A stretch of DNA of 64,000 bases from Kribbella kalugense (GTDB lineage: Bacteria; Actinomycetota; Actinomycetes; Propionibacteriales; Kribbellaceae), in assembly GCF_004365875.1 (NCBI RefSeq), contig NZ_SODF01000001.1, positions 3,348,001 to 3,412,000 of the forward strand, read 5' to 3'. A program made the translations under genes and the position numbers. Below are positions 7,842 through 17,167 of the stretch, piece by piece. Every line of letters begins with the position of its first letter. Position 1 is the first letter of the stretch. The notes beneath the pieces are model-generated. The model did not search any database. It was not told the origin of the DNA and saw only the letters and a program-made list of their open reading frames with translations.

Positions 7842-8690
7842 GTGGATGTGTCGCGAAGGAATGAGTTGGGCGACTTCCTGCGCAAGTGTCGGGCCCGACG
7901 TACCCCGATGGACGCGGGACTGCCGACCGGACCACGTCGGAAAACTCCTGGCCTGCGGCGGGAAGAAGTGGCCGAACTGGCAGGGGTTGGTCCCACCTGG
8001 TACACGTGGCTGGAGCAGGGGCGACCCATCAACGTGAGCCTTCGTACCCTCAACGCGATCGCGGACGCCCTTGGGTTGACTCGCCCGGAGCGCGAGCACA
8101 TGTTCCGTCTCGCCGGCGTTACGTCCAGCCATCTCCCCGGGAGCGACAACCGTACAGATGCCGAGATACCCGAGGTAGTGCGCGCGCTAATCACGAAGAT
8201 CGAGCCCTATCCTGGTTGCGTATACGACCCCAGCTATAATGTTCTACTATGCAACGAAGCCTACGCGGCCTGCTTCCCGGAGCTGTCTTCGGCAAATAGT
8301 CCGGATCGCAATATCTTGCGCTACCTCTCCCAACTCAACAGCACACAGTCGGCCGCCCAGGAAAATCTGATCCGGGCGATGATCGGTCGCTTCAGATCAA
8401 ACTACAGCGCCAATATCGACAATCCGAGTTGGCACAGGCTGATCGAGGACGTCATCGTTAAGAATACTCAGATGAAGCGGTACTGGGAGGAGCAGATCGT
8501 GAACGATGCGGCGGATTCCGTCGACAGCGTCAGCACCGCAGTCGGGGAGATCACTTTCACCTCTGCGTCATTCGCCACGGGCACGAGTCCAGCACTGAAT
8601 GTGCTGGTGGGAGTCCCCAGAACGAACCGCGATCGTGCCCTGCTGGAAGAATTGCTGCGCGCCACACCAGGTCCGACGGCCCTGCCTTGA
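7842..8690 (+). CDS. XRE family regulator with MmyB-like ligand-binding domain
   Basis: A 282-residue regulator. Residues ~8-80 form the helix-turn-helix with the hallmark R-R-K-T-P-G-L-R-R-E-E-V-A-E-L-A-G and W-Y-T-W-L-E-Q-G-R; residues ~105-275 are the MmyB-type PAS-like ligand domain. GTG 7842 is preceded by GGGAGC. It faces away from the MFS exporter across 94 bp and is the likely controller of that gene. Codon 3 of the sequence is also a GTG, so the start could shift by two codons. Confidence 0.88.
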   Translation: MDVSRRNELGDFLRKCRARRTPMDAGLPTGPRRKTPGLRREEVAELAGVGPTWYTWLEQGRPINVSLRTLNAIADALGLTRPEREHMFRLAGVTSSHLPGSDNRTDAEIPEVVRALITKIEPYPGCVYDPSYNVLLCNEAYAACFPELSSANSPDRNILRYLSQLNSTQSAAQENLIRAMIGRFRSNYSANIDNPSWHRLIEDVIVKNTQMKRYWEEQIVNDAADSVDSVSTAVGEITFTSASFATGTSPALNVLVGVPRTNRDRALLEELLRATPGPTALP

Positions 8691-8842
8691 GCCAGGGAGA
8701 GGATGGTCCTCGGTTTCCGTCTCACGGCCGGTGCCACAGCCCGGTCGGCGTCGGAGAAGGACAGAACTCAGCGGCAGCAGAGATAACCATCAACGATTAC
8801 GGATCAGGGCAACGCGGCGAGACACCTGGCACCTCGGCCAAT

Positions 8843-9574
8843 TCGGTCTGATGATCCGGCAGATGGCACGAGATCTGGGGGGTAGCCCAATCGACCATCG
8901 CCGGTTCTGATTCCAGCATTGCCGCGACATCGAAGCGCACCTGCCCCAGTCAGCGCGGGACTAGAGACACGTTTTCGAGCCGGCCAAGCTGCGGCGTTCA
9001 GTAGCCGGTGCCGTGGTGTGGTGGGTTCGGCCTACGGCGTCGCACAAGAGCGGATGCCGAAGAAGCCATCGACCCAGCCTGTGAGCCGGTAGTCAGTGCT
9101 GGCCTTGACCGGAACCGCGCGCACGGGGCAGTTCCCAAATGGAGTCGAAACGAGCGTGGCCACGTAGGTTGCTCGATCGGCGAGCCGAGGTAGCGATTGG
9201 CGGCAAGTGCGGTACGCCCGCCGCCTTCATCGTGAACGTCGCGGCTCGCCTGGTGCGTCGCCTGACCGTCGGAAGGAAGCAACTCGCTGTGCACGCCCTT
9301 CGACCGGAAAGTAGCAAGTCGGGTGGTAGCGAACCTCCCACATCAGCAGCGATGCAGGGGTGACGTGACAGCGATTAGTTGCCCACTGAGATCGGTCCGG
9401 ACACGATTGGCGCACGGCTCGGTGCACGCCAAACCTCGATTCGCACTTATGGCCGGACTTCCTCCTTCACCCTGATCGTTCGGATGAAGACCATACCGGC
9501 GAGGGCACCGACCACACAGGCAAGGGCTGCCCAATACGGCGTGTGCGCGAAACCCAACTGATTCCTCGGCCGAC
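8843..9574 (+). repeat. Direct repeat unit 2 (diverged), partner of 5602-6383
   Basis: About 730 bp downstream of the XRE gene repeats the 3' end of the aldolase gene (encoding MIRQMARDLGGSPIDHR, stop at 8908-8910), the intervening non-coding stretch, and the last ~120 bp of the MFS gene. Numerous small indels and substitutions have accumulated, and no long gene is preserved. The 8691-9801 interval therefore holds this repeat plus about 230 bp in which I see nothing recognisable. Confidence 0.8.
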
Positions 9575-9801
9575 TTGCTCGCCGATACCCCATGCCCGGC
9601 CGGTACGACGTGGTGCCGGCGGTTCGCCGACGGCTGTCCTCGGGTGTGACGTCGGTCGACTCTGGATCGCGTCCACCCGCCCGACAGCTCGACAGCTCAC
9701 CGGATCGACCATCTCAGCGGTCCCCAGCTCATCGGTCCGCTCGCCGGAGAACTCCCTATCTGGCCGCGGCGATCTCCATGACCCACATTTGATGACAGAA
9801 T

Positions 9802-10527
9802 GTGAGCGTGGGACTACAGATGTGGGATGATTGTCGCACCGAGTACTCCGCCCGTTGGCCTCGGTTCCAGACCGACTTCGAAGGGTTGCTGGACGGTCTG
9901 CGCGAGCTGCAGTTTGACAACGCGAGCGCGACGATCTGGGTGGGTCTGGCAGATCAATCGGTCGGGCGACGCACCTGGTTAGGCCGCCTCCCGAGCGATG
10001 AGATGGCCGCGCTGGTCGGCGCCGCATTGCACTTCAGGCTAGAGGTGAGCTACCCCGACGGTTCCTATGCGACGATCGCGAACCTGCCGCGGAAGCGGCG
10101 CACAATCCAATTCACGGCAGGCGTCGCCCAGGACGCAGTCCACCGGTTTCGGATCGAACTGCGGAGAATCGGGCTTCGACGCCGCGTTCTGCTCGTGTTG
10201 CCCTCCGCAGGCGCCTGCGTGGCGGCCACGGCCTCGATGACATTCGCCATCAGTTATGTGTCCCACCCAAGCGCAATCGGCATCATCGCGACGTGCGTCA
10301 GCGGCGCAGCCGCTCTCATCTGCTTCGTCGGCCCCCTAAGCAGTGGCAGCGCGCTGCCGACCCGGGGCAGGCGGACTCGCGTGAATCAATTGGAATTCCG
10401 CCGAGATCCGCAGAGCAAACTCGAAGCGAGACATCGTCTGATCACCTTCTCGCCAATCAATGCCGTTGACGTGGCAATCAGCCTCTGCCTCACGTTCGTG
10501 GCAGCACTTCTCGAACGCTGGCTGTAG
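9802..10527 (+). CDS. Hypothetical protein with three predicted membrane segments
   Basis: A 241-residue protein I do not recognise. Residues 1-125 are soluble and mixed alpha/beta (ATIWVGLADQSVGRRTWLG, FRLEVSYPDGSYATIANL). Two hydrophobic segments follow at ~130-157 and ~159-180 and a third at the extreme C-terminus (~219-240), separated by a basic loop. GTG 9802 is the listed start; ATG 9820 (MWDDCRTEY) is equally possible. It stands alone between repeat debris and a gene-poor stretch, with reasonable high-GC third-position codon use. Confidence 0.55.
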   Translation: MSVGLQMWDDCRTEYSARWPRFQTDFEGLLDGLRELQFDNASATIWVGLADQSVGRRTWLGRLPSDEMAALVGAALHFRLEVSYPDGSYATIANLPRKRRTIQFTAGVAQDAVHRFRIELRRIGLRRRVLLVLPSAGACVAATASMTFAISYVSHPSAIGIIATCVSGAAALICFVGPLSSGSALPTRGRRTRVNQLEFRRDPQSKLEARHRLITFSPINAVDVAISLCLTFVAALLERWL

Positions 10528-11333
10528 GCATGCGGCAGGACCATCTTTTGCTCATGTACAGCGCCTATCGAGAGGTTGATCGCCCCCAAGTCACGAAATC
10601 CTTCGTCGCGTCGCCATCGCACCCAGCAGCAGGCTGAACGTGATCGTGATCAGCAACGAAGCCATGCACGTCGGTGCCCCCTCACACTGACGGGCATGCG
10701 GGCGCGGACCTTCGCCTCACTGACCCCATCGACGTGTGCTTCGTCGGGTTCTCACCTCCCTGAGCTGCTTGGATTGTCACTGATGGCGCTTTTCGCCGCG
10801 GCCGGACTCCAGCTTCGAGTCGCCCTCGAACTGGACGGTCTGAGAACACTGCCGGAACTCTTCACCAATGGCCTAGAGTTCTTGATCCCACAGGCTTGTG
10901 GTCATCTCAGGTCCAGGCGAGGTGCGGCGTCATGGTCCGGGTACCCGATAGGATTCCAGGTCAGGTTGCCGACATCGGTCGTCACCAGCATCGACTGCTG
11001 ACCGATTCTCACGGCGGCTTCGAGCGGACGCAGTACAGGCCAGGCCTCACCTCGGCCATGATGACCTCGGTGCGGCCAACTCGTCTAGCGTGGTCCGGTG
11101 CTGCCCGGCGGCGGGTACCCACTGCCGCTCGTCGGCCCGGCTGAAGTCACCACGAACCCGCGCGCGTCAACATAAAGATGCCTCCGGCAACAACAAATTG
11201 AGTCAGCAACAACCTTTGTCAATGCAAATCCCCGATCTCGGAATCCGGGTCGTCGACCTACATTCTTGAACTTCCGGGTCGATATGATCACCCAGAGACA
11301 TCAGGTAATACCAGACCAACAGGGAAGAGTGTC
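10528..11333. other. Gene-poor stretch
   Basis: About 800 bp with no gene I can support. A plus-strand frame near 10,740-10,930 has a hydrophobic run (LLGLSLMALFAAAGLQL) but no family resemblance or ribosome-binding site. The last 200 bp are noticeably lower in GC than the surroundings, suggesting foreign or decayed DNA. Confidence 0.5.
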
Positions 11334-11597
11334 ATGGCATTTCGAAGATCATCGAAAAAAGATGGCGCGACATCGGAGCCCAAGAGAGGGATCGTTGGAA
11401 TTCGCCTGGGCGCGACATCATGGACCGAGGCTCGCCATTCCGGAACCGAGGAGCTTCGGATGGCGGAACTAAGGCACGAGATAGAAGCAGCGGAGAAAAC
11501 CAAGAGAGGCGAGGAAGCTCGGCAGCGAGCGAGCGGGACTGGGGACGTTGAGAGAGGGTTCGGGATCACCGGATCCTTGGCGTCACTTCTTATATAG
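11334..11597 (+). CDS. Small charged hypothetical protein
   Basis: An 87-residue frame starting with ATG after GGGAAGAG. It is rich in Lys, Arg and Glu, with a likely helix over residues ~40-70 (ELRMAELRHEIEAAEKTKRGEEA). The DNA is less GC-rich than its neighbours. There is no recognised domain and no partner gene; it may be spurious. Confidence 0.3.
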   Translation: MAFRRSSKKDGATSEPKRGIVGIRLGATSWTEARHSGTEELRMAELRHEIEAAEKTKRGEEARQRASGTGDVERGFGITGSLASLLI

Positions 11598-12258
11598 GTC
11601 GCACAGATAGCCCTGAGGTGAATAGTCTGGAGCGCCGACGAACACTGCAAGCCGACCACGCCAGGAATCTTTACGGGTCAGATCGGAAGCGGACAGGGAC
11701 GCTCCGGAGTCCCGCAAATACATCAAGGTTCGCTCACCGTATGGAGTACTCGTCGACCCGCAACGCGCATTGGCAGCGTCGCGTGTGGCGGGAAAGAAAG
11801 ATCAGCGCGGAAACCCCAGCAGGTTCGAGCTCGGCGGAGACACTGAGCCGAGAGTAGTCCTCGTCGACCCGCCCGAAGCAGCCACTTTCTTGTGAAGATT
11901 GACCGGCAGCAGAGGCTCAACCGGCTATATAAGCAGGAACCGCCTGCCAGGCTGACAATCGCCACGGCGACCCATAGAGGGCCGCTGGGCGGGTCGGCGG
12001 GTACAGCGGCGAGGGGAAAGTAGCCGTCCACTCCGAGCGCTGACCAGCACCCACCAAGAAGGACCACGAATGGCATCGAGACGGAGCGCTGGAGAGACGC
12101 GCACCCAACAGGGAAGGGGACGACCAGCAGAAGACATCAGACCGAGACAGAACAGCTCCCGCAGAAGCCGCATGTCGAACGGGACGACCGGTATTTGGAA
12201 CACGCCGAAGTCCGAGCCTCACAGCAAGGACTGAGGACCGCAAGCCACCTGTGTCCAA
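11598..12258. other. Stretch without a supported gene
   Basis: About 660 bp between the small charged ORF and the IS630 remnant. Frames on both strands are open for up to ~110 codons but show no coherent domain, signal peptide or ribosome-binding site. I see nothing assignable. Confidence 0.45.
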
Positions 12259-12741
12259 TCACCGCGTATAAGGATCGGCGCCGTAGAGGGTGCCGCGGTC
12301 GACGGTTTGACGTTCGATGATGGAGAACCACACCTCGATAAGGTTCGTCCAGGATGCATGGCCCGTGTGAAGTTCGCGCTGACGCGGGGGTGTCCCAGCC
12401 AGGCCTTGATGTTCGGGTACTTGTGGGCAGCAGCGTAGTTGTCCATCTCCAGATGCAACTCACGGCCGGGTAGGCGCGTGCGACTGCTGAGGAACTCGTG
12501 GTGCCGGTTCCGCGCCTTGCATGCGCGGCGGTGACCTGGCCAGTGGCGATCTCCAGCGCGGCGAGCAGGGCCGTCGTGCTGTGCCGGGCACAGTCGTGAG
12601 AACGGCGCTCAGTCGGCGCCGGCTGCAGCGTCTGGATCCGTGCAGTCCGGTCCAGTGGCTGGATCTGCGACTTCTGGTCAACACACAGTGCGATCGCGTT
12701 TCTCCAGTGGCGTCAAGCACACCCGACCACATCGGTGAACC
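12259..12741 (-). mobile_element. IS630-family transposase remnant, frameshifted and 5'-truncated
   Basis: Reading the minus strand across several frames gives successive IS630 DDE-transposase blocks: DVVG..LTPLEK, DQKSQIQPLDRTARIQ, ERRSHDCARHSTTALLAAL, EIATGQVT, LHLEMDNYAAAHKYPNIKAWL (second catalytic Asp block), HPRVSANFT, and HASWTNLIEVWFSIIERQTV (final Glu block). The order and spacing match the C-terminal two thirds of the family. Multiple indels make it inactive. Its upstream end is cut by the IS3 remnant at about 12,742, giving a nested or abutting mosaic. Confidence 0.8.
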
Positions 12742-13160
12742 TTGGCCTGGGAGGGATGGGCGATCGCCGACCACACGCCCACCAGCCTCGTCGCGGACGC
12801 TCTGCGCGGCCAGCGTCGTCGGCGGCACCTGCGGGGCGTACTGTTCCACAGCGACCACGGAGTCCAGAACACCTCCAAGGGCTTCGCTGGCTCTGCAAGA
12901 ACTTCGGCGTCGTCCAACCCATGGGCGCGGTCGGCACGAGCGCCGGCAACGCCCTGGCAGAGGCGTTCAGCGCCACCACCCTCAAACGCGAGATTCTCAC
13001 CGGGTCGTAGCCGTCACCGCGCTGTGACGCTGCCGATGCGAGATCTTCCGCTGAACCCACTCGCTACAACGCCGGAAGACGCCACTCCCGCTGCGGATAC
13101 CGGGCCCCGAACACCTTCGAGAACCACCTCGCGGCCACTCTCCCCCAGGCCGCTTTAATC
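12742..13160 (+). mobile_element. IS3-family transposase (rve/DDE domain) remnant
   Basis: The plus strand reads GWAIADHTPTSLVADALR, then GVLFHSDHGVQNTSKGFAG (second catalytic Asp), and after a frame change KNFGVVQPMGAVGTSAGNALAEAF (final Glu) and LKREILTG, the classical order in IS3 orfB. The N-terminal part with the first Asp is absent and the C-terminus is scrambled. It is a fossil fragment adjoining the IS630 remnant. The next 340 bp (13,161-13,500) contain nothing I can assign. Confidence 0.75.
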
Positions 13161-13513
13161 AAACACGCACCGTGTACACGATCCGGGGCAGGACGCCGGT
13201 GTCTCTCGCCATGCGGGAAGCTCGTAGACACGTTGCTCGGTCGCCCCTCCGCAAGTGTCCTTCGTGTACGCCGAAGCAGCACGCACACCCACTCAACTAC
13301 GAGGCACGATGCGAACCAGTTCACGCAGACCGCGATCCCACTAAGCGCGGTCGAGGTCGTGAGTCTCAGCGGTATCGAGACTGCTTATCTCAACCGAAAC
13401 CGCGGCGCACGGTCGTCGGAGTCGGGCCGGATCGGAATTGTCACCGGCGTGGTGGTCGGGGCCATTTGCGTCGTACACAAGGGCCTCCGGTCGTGTGATA
13501 TCCGAAACAGGGT

Positions 13514-13541
13514 GGGCCGCCTGCTGTTCAGCAGGCGGCCC
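13514..13541 (-). terminator. Strong GC hairpin downstream of the small secreted peptide gene
   Basis: A perfect 12-bp stem (GGGCCGCCTGCT / AGCAGGCGGCCC) with a 4-nt GTTC loop lies 40 bp downstream of the stop of the minus-strand peptide gene at 13,581. There is no clear U-tract, as is common for actinobacterial terminators. Confidence 0.7.
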
Positions 13542-13580
13542 GTGGAGGGGATGAGAAGAGCCCAGCAGGCCCCACAATTG

Positions 13581-13730
13581 CTAGCAACCCACGTACATCG
13601 GCGGACACCCTGTGTAGCTCGGCTCGAGTGCAGGATGCCCATCAGCGACTACGGCCGACGCCGTAACAACACCGGTAGACAGAATGAGCATCGCCGCGAC
13701 GGCAACGAGCTGTAATAGCGCTTTCCGCAC
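13581..13730 (-). CDS. Small secreted peptide (49 residues) of unknown function
   Basis: GTG start at 13,730, with AAAGGA about 10 nt upstream. The product begins MRKALLQLVAVAAMLILSTG and has a clear Sec signal peptide (basic n-region, 15-residue hydrophobic core, TASA-V cleavage site near residue 26). The mature part is about 23 residues ending GHPALEPSYTGCPPMYVGC with two cysteines. A good ribosome-binding site, a signal peptide and an immediately following strong terminator argue for a real gene although it is very short. No family is recognised; a small secreted peptide, possibly disulfide-bonded, is the safest description. Confidence 0.6.
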   Translation of the reverse strand: MRKALLQLVAVAAMLILSTGVVTASAVVADGHPALEPSYTGCPPMYVGC

Positions 13731-14004
13731 GAGAAATCCGTCCTTTCTCTCCAACTGCAAGGGTGCTATCGAGTGATCCGGGTCACCGAGTCATCGCCAG
13801 TACACGCCCCAGCGGAGAATCAGGCAACGAACTTCGAACTTTGCGGAACCAACAGCCGACACAGTTAAGGCTCTTGCCCGACTCGCGCCAAGTGGCGCCA
13901 CCCATCAGTCACGCGCAATCCACCGTTGAATACGGTATCGATCGTCCGTCCGTCCGCCGACCAAATCTCCGCTCTCCCTAGAACCGACTCGACGACGCAC
14001 GACG
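13731..14004. other. Intergenic stretch upstream of the helicase remnant
   Basis: About 270 bp. Nothing coherent is visible apart from the leader of the small peptide gene at its left end. The promoter of the minus-strand peptide gene should lie here, but no convincing -35/-10 pair stands out. Confidence 0.35.
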
Positions 14005-14256
14005 CACCGGATTGGCCAATCGAGGTCCGTCCAGGTTCACCGTCTGCTCTCCGAGGAGGGCGTCGACCAGCGGATCACCGAAAATTCTCGACCGCAAGCG
14101 GGGGCTGTTCGAGGAATTCGCCGCATCAGCGAAACCGCCGACAGCGCACCCGAGGCCCTGGAGCTGTCCGAGGCAGACCTCGCCCGCGACGTCATCGCAG
14201 CCGAACGCGAACGCGTTTTCGTACCCTCAACCCGTGCCCACCGACACACAGAGTGA
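14005..14256 (+). pseudogene. C-terminal remnant of a SNF2-family helicase
   Basis: One frame reads HRIGQSRSVQVHRLLSEEGV-DQRITE, the motif VI region of SNF2 helicases (H-R-I-G-Q). The adjacent frame then continues ILDRKRGLFEEFAASA, and the first frame resumes as ETADSAPEALELSEADLARDVIAAERERVF before a stop at 14,254. These pieces form the normal C-terminus of DEAD/DEAH-SNF2 proteins often found in actinobacterial defence loci. Two compensating shifts and absence of the whole N-terminal part mark it as a fragment. It ends about 70 bp before the PIN-like gene, so the helicase may once have headed the defence island. Confidence 0.7.
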
Positions 14257-14328
14257 GTGACCGGTGGTGAGCTGCGGCCGTGATCGGTAGTGTGCACGGC
14301 GGTAGTTCGTTGCAAGTGAGGGATGCGC

Positions 14329-15579
14329 GTGGGTAATGCCTTGAGGTTCGGATTCGGCGCGAACGTGCCGCAGACTGACAACGATGTCGACGAGGCGCTG
14401 ACTATTGGCTTGCTGAGTCTCGATGCGAATGTGCTGCTGAACTTTTATCGGTACAGCCCGAAGGCGCGACAGGCGCTGGTGCAGGTGTTGAAGGCTGCCG
14501 GGGATCGGGCATGGGTCAGTCATCAGGCCGCTCGGGAGTTCTGGCGGAATCGATGCATCGCGATCGACAGCATGAACCAGGCGACAGACGAAGTCGGCAA
14601 GGCGATCGAGAAGACCCGCGCTGCGGCCGTCAATGCCATCGATGCCTGGGCCAAGCAAACCGCCGTTCCGGAGGACACCAAGCAGCAGGTCACCGCGACG
14701 CTGGAGGCGGGCTACTGGCAGGCCCGCGACTTGATCGACACCGAGGTGCAGGGCGCCGGCACCATCTCGTACGACGGAAGCCGCGACACCGTGCTCGACC
14801 TTCTCAGCGACCTCCTGCCGGCTCATGTCGGACCACCACTGACCGAGGACGAGCACAAATCCGCAATGGCCGAAGGGGAACGCCGAGCCCAGGCAAAGAT
14901 CCCGCCCGGCTACAAAGATGCGGAGAAGATCTCCGGTGATGCGGCTGACGGCGCCAGCGGCGACTATCTGGTGTGGATCCAGTCGATCGCGGAGGCCAAA
15001 CGGCGCGACCTCCCGCTGGTCATCGTGACAGGTGACGAGAAGGAAGACTGGTGGTGGAAGCACCGCAACCAGTTCATGGGCCCACGTCAGGAGTTGGTTC
15101 ACGAGTTCGCGCGAGGCTCGGAGCGACGGCTGTTCATGCTGCGGCCGGTGCAGCTGATCGAGCATGCGGCGGCACTCGAGGTGGCTGTACCTCCGGAGGC
15201 CGCAGCCGACGTCGCGAGGGCGAGCACCACCGACGAGGAAGAAGGCTGGACCCGGTTAGCGACCTTCGAGCTGCTCAAGCGGCTTGATGCCGAAGGATCG
15301 CCACATGCCGAGATCATCCGGATGGCTGCCGCGCAGGGCGGCACAGTCAGTCGTGACCAGGTCTACGAGGTCGCGGGCTCGGGCGAGGATCGGAAGCTCC
15401 GCGGATTCACCCGGCCGACGACGAGGATCACCAGACTCCTCGAGGAGGAGGACCGACTGATGCCGGGGGCCGACGTGGCGCTGACCGCAAACTACGACGG
15501 CGGTGCTACGGCGGTGAGTTTCACGATTCCGCCAGAAATGGTGGAAATCCTGAAGGCCGATGCCGAACACAGGGCCTGA
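14329..15579 (+). CDS. PIN-like (PIN_8/DUF4935-type) nuclease domain protein
   Basis: About 416 residues. The N-terminal ~250 residues carry a PIN-like acidic set: LSLDANVLLNFYR (Asp, codon at 14,422), AAREFWRNR (Glu, 14,536), SGDYLVWIQ (Asp, 14,962) and VTGDEKEDWWW (Asp, 15,034). A charged helical insert lies between the first two and last two. The C-terminal ~130 residues look like a separate winged-helix or recognition domain (HAEIIRMAAAQGGTVSRDQVYEVAG). GTG 14,329 has AGGG at a good distance; ATG 14,323 is also possible. It sits 28 bp before jetA on the same strand, so co-transcription is likely. PIN proteins cut RNA; a role as effector or accessory to the Wadjet locus is inference. Confidence 0.8.
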   Translation: MGNALRFGFGANVPQTDNDVDEALTIGLLSLDANVLLNFYRYSPKARQALVQVLKAAGDRAWVSHQAAREFWRNRCIAIDSMNQATDEVGKAIEKTRAAAVNAIDAWAKQTAVPEDTKQQVTATLEAGYWQARDLIDTEVQGAGTISYDGSRDTVLDLLSDLLPAHVGPPLTEDEHKSAMAEGERRAQAKIPPGYKDAEKISGDAADGASGDYLVWIQSIAEAKRRDLPLVIVTGDEKEDWWWKHRNQFMGPRQELVHEFARGSERRLFMLRPVQLIEHAAALEVAVPPEAAADVARASTTDEEEGWTRLATFELLKRLDAEGSPHAEIIRMAAAQGGTVSRDQVYEVAGSGEDRKLRGFTRPTTRITRLLEEEDRLMPGADVALTANYDGGATAVSFTIPPEMVEILKADAEHRA

Positions 15580-15607
15580 AAAGTGACACCAGGATTCACT
15601 TCTTCAG

Positions 15608-17167
15608 ATGGACAGTTCGGGAGACAGCGCTGTGGATGAGGAACTCGTTGAAGGGTCGGATTCGTGGGCCTTGGCGGGACTGCCTGGACGCGTGCCGGTG
15701 ACCTCGTACCTGGCGTCGCGGTACGCGGCCCAGTACCGCGTGATCGTCGACGTGCTCCTGGCCGAGCAGGACAACAGCCTCACCGGGTTGTCCTACGACG
15801 AAATCGCCGCCGCGGTGTCGATTCGGTTGGCCAAGGTTCTTTCGGTTCAGCTCGCCGAAGAACTGGCTGCCGACGACGCCTGGAAACTCGAGGACCGGCT
15901 GCGGCAGTTGGTGCAGTGGGAGGTTCTCACGTCATGGCAGGAGCCCGCGCGGAGCGGCGAAGACTTCCTGCGCCGGCGCGATCGATTTCAACTGACGCCC
16001 GCGGCAGCCCGCTTGCACAGCTTCCTGTCCGATCCACAGTTGCAGGACGAAGCAGCCGAAGGTGATCTGACCCTCGCGCCGCGGGCGATTCACGATCGTT
16101 TGGCAGCCTTCGCCGAGGCCGTGCGGAAGCAGCGCTTCGTCGATGCGGCCGGGGAGTTTCAGCAGGTCATCACCCTCCACCAGGCGATGGCAACCGCAGC
16201 CCGCGGCTGGCAACGTGGCCTTGCACATGCCCTGTCCGGCGGTCCCGATGAGGCGAAGCAGGACATGTTGTGGCGGACGCTTCAGGCCTACGTCTCGATG
16301 TGGGGTGAGCAGGTCGACGTCAACAGTCCCCGCATCGCGGAACTGGTGGAGGAGCTCACCCCGCTGTTGAGCGCTTCGACGTGGCGCGCATGTGTACGAG
16401 CGGCGCTCGCCGACGAGGTCCCCGAGTCGTTGGTCGAGAGTCAGGTCGAGCGCTGGACGCACACCTGGACAGCGCTGGTGGCGTGGTTTGCGTGGCCGGC
16501 CGGTCAGGCACGGCGTCTCCGTCGCCAACTGCGGGATCTCGTGGCGCCGTGGGCTCGCAACATGTACATCCTGATGGACAGTGCGGGTTCGGTGACCCGC
16601 CGTCCGGAGTTGCTGCACCTCGCCGCCGCACTCGAACAGGCGCCGTCGGACCAGGAAGCATGGCGGATCTGGCACACGGCCGCGGGCGTATTCTCCGCAC
16701 GTCATCTGCAACTGCCTGCTGATTCGCCGGATGACTTGGCTCTGCCGTGGGCCGTGGCTCCGGCGGCGCCCGTGACCGCGCGGTACCGACGCCAGGGTGC
16801 GCGCGCCGCCGTCGGAAGACGGCCGATGACTCCCAACTACGCGGACGGCAAAGCCGCCGCAGCCCGGGCCCGGCGAGCCGCTCGCGCGGAGCGCAGCGAA
16901 GCGGCTGTCGCCCTGGGACAGCGGACCGGCACCCGAATCGCGTCGTGGGAGGCGTTGAGCCGAGCGGAGTTCGAGCTCCTCCTGGATCTAGTCGGCGCCG
17001 TCCGTCGCACCGGCCGCACCATCGACGGACGGCGTACGGCAGTCAGTCCTGACGGGCAGTGGGAGGTCAGCTTGACCGTCGAGCAGGATGCCGGATCGGC
17101 AGTGGTGAAAACCGGCGACGGCGGCTTCGTGACGCGGGACTGGACGTTCGAAATGCGGCATCTGTGA
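15608..17167 (+). CDS. jetA: Wadjet system subunit JetA-like (TIGR02677/DUF2397 family)
   Basis: A 519-residue protein with the features of the DUF2397 family: a winged-helix N-terminus (SYLASRYAAQYRVIVDVLLAEQ...LSYDEIAAAV), the RFQLTPAAARLHSFL segment, helical KleE-like repeats, and a long basic C-terminal half. In Wadjet this is the kleisin-like subunit that bridges the SMC heads. The order jetA-jetB-jetC-jetD with short overlaps is the classical arrangement. GTG 15,632, preceded by GGGAG, is an alternative start eight codons in. Assignment rests on both sequence features and the unmistakable downstream genes. Confidence 0.85.
   Translation: MDSSGDSAVDEELVEGSDSWALAGLPGRVPVTSYLASRYAAQYRVIVDVLLAEQDNSLTGLSYDEIAAAVSIRLAKVLSVQLAEELAADDAWKLEDRLRQLVQWEVLTSWQEPARSGEDFLRRRDRFQLTPAAARLHSFLSDPQLQDEAAEGDLTLAPRAIHDRLAAFAEAVRKQRFVDAAGEFQQVITLHQAMATAARGWQRGLAHALSGGPDEAKQDMLWRTLQAYVSMWGEQVDVNSPRIAELVEELTPLLSASTWRACVRAALADEVPESLVESQVERWTHTWTALVAWFAWPAGQARRLRRQLRDLVAPWARNMYILMDSAGSVTRRPELLHLAAALEQAPSDQEAWRIWHTAAGVFSARHLQLPADSPDDLALPWAVAPAAPVTARYRRQGARAAVGRRPMTPNYADGKAAAARARRAARAERSEAAVALGQRTGTRIASWEALSRAEFELLLDLVGAVRRTGRTIDGRRTAVSPDGQWEVSLTVEQDAGSAVVKTGDGGFVTRDWTFEMRHL

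Noticed and set aside
10576..11001. 141-codon frame with one hydrophobic stretch
   Set aside because: No ribosome-binding site, poor coding character on either side of the hydrophobic run, and no family resemblance.
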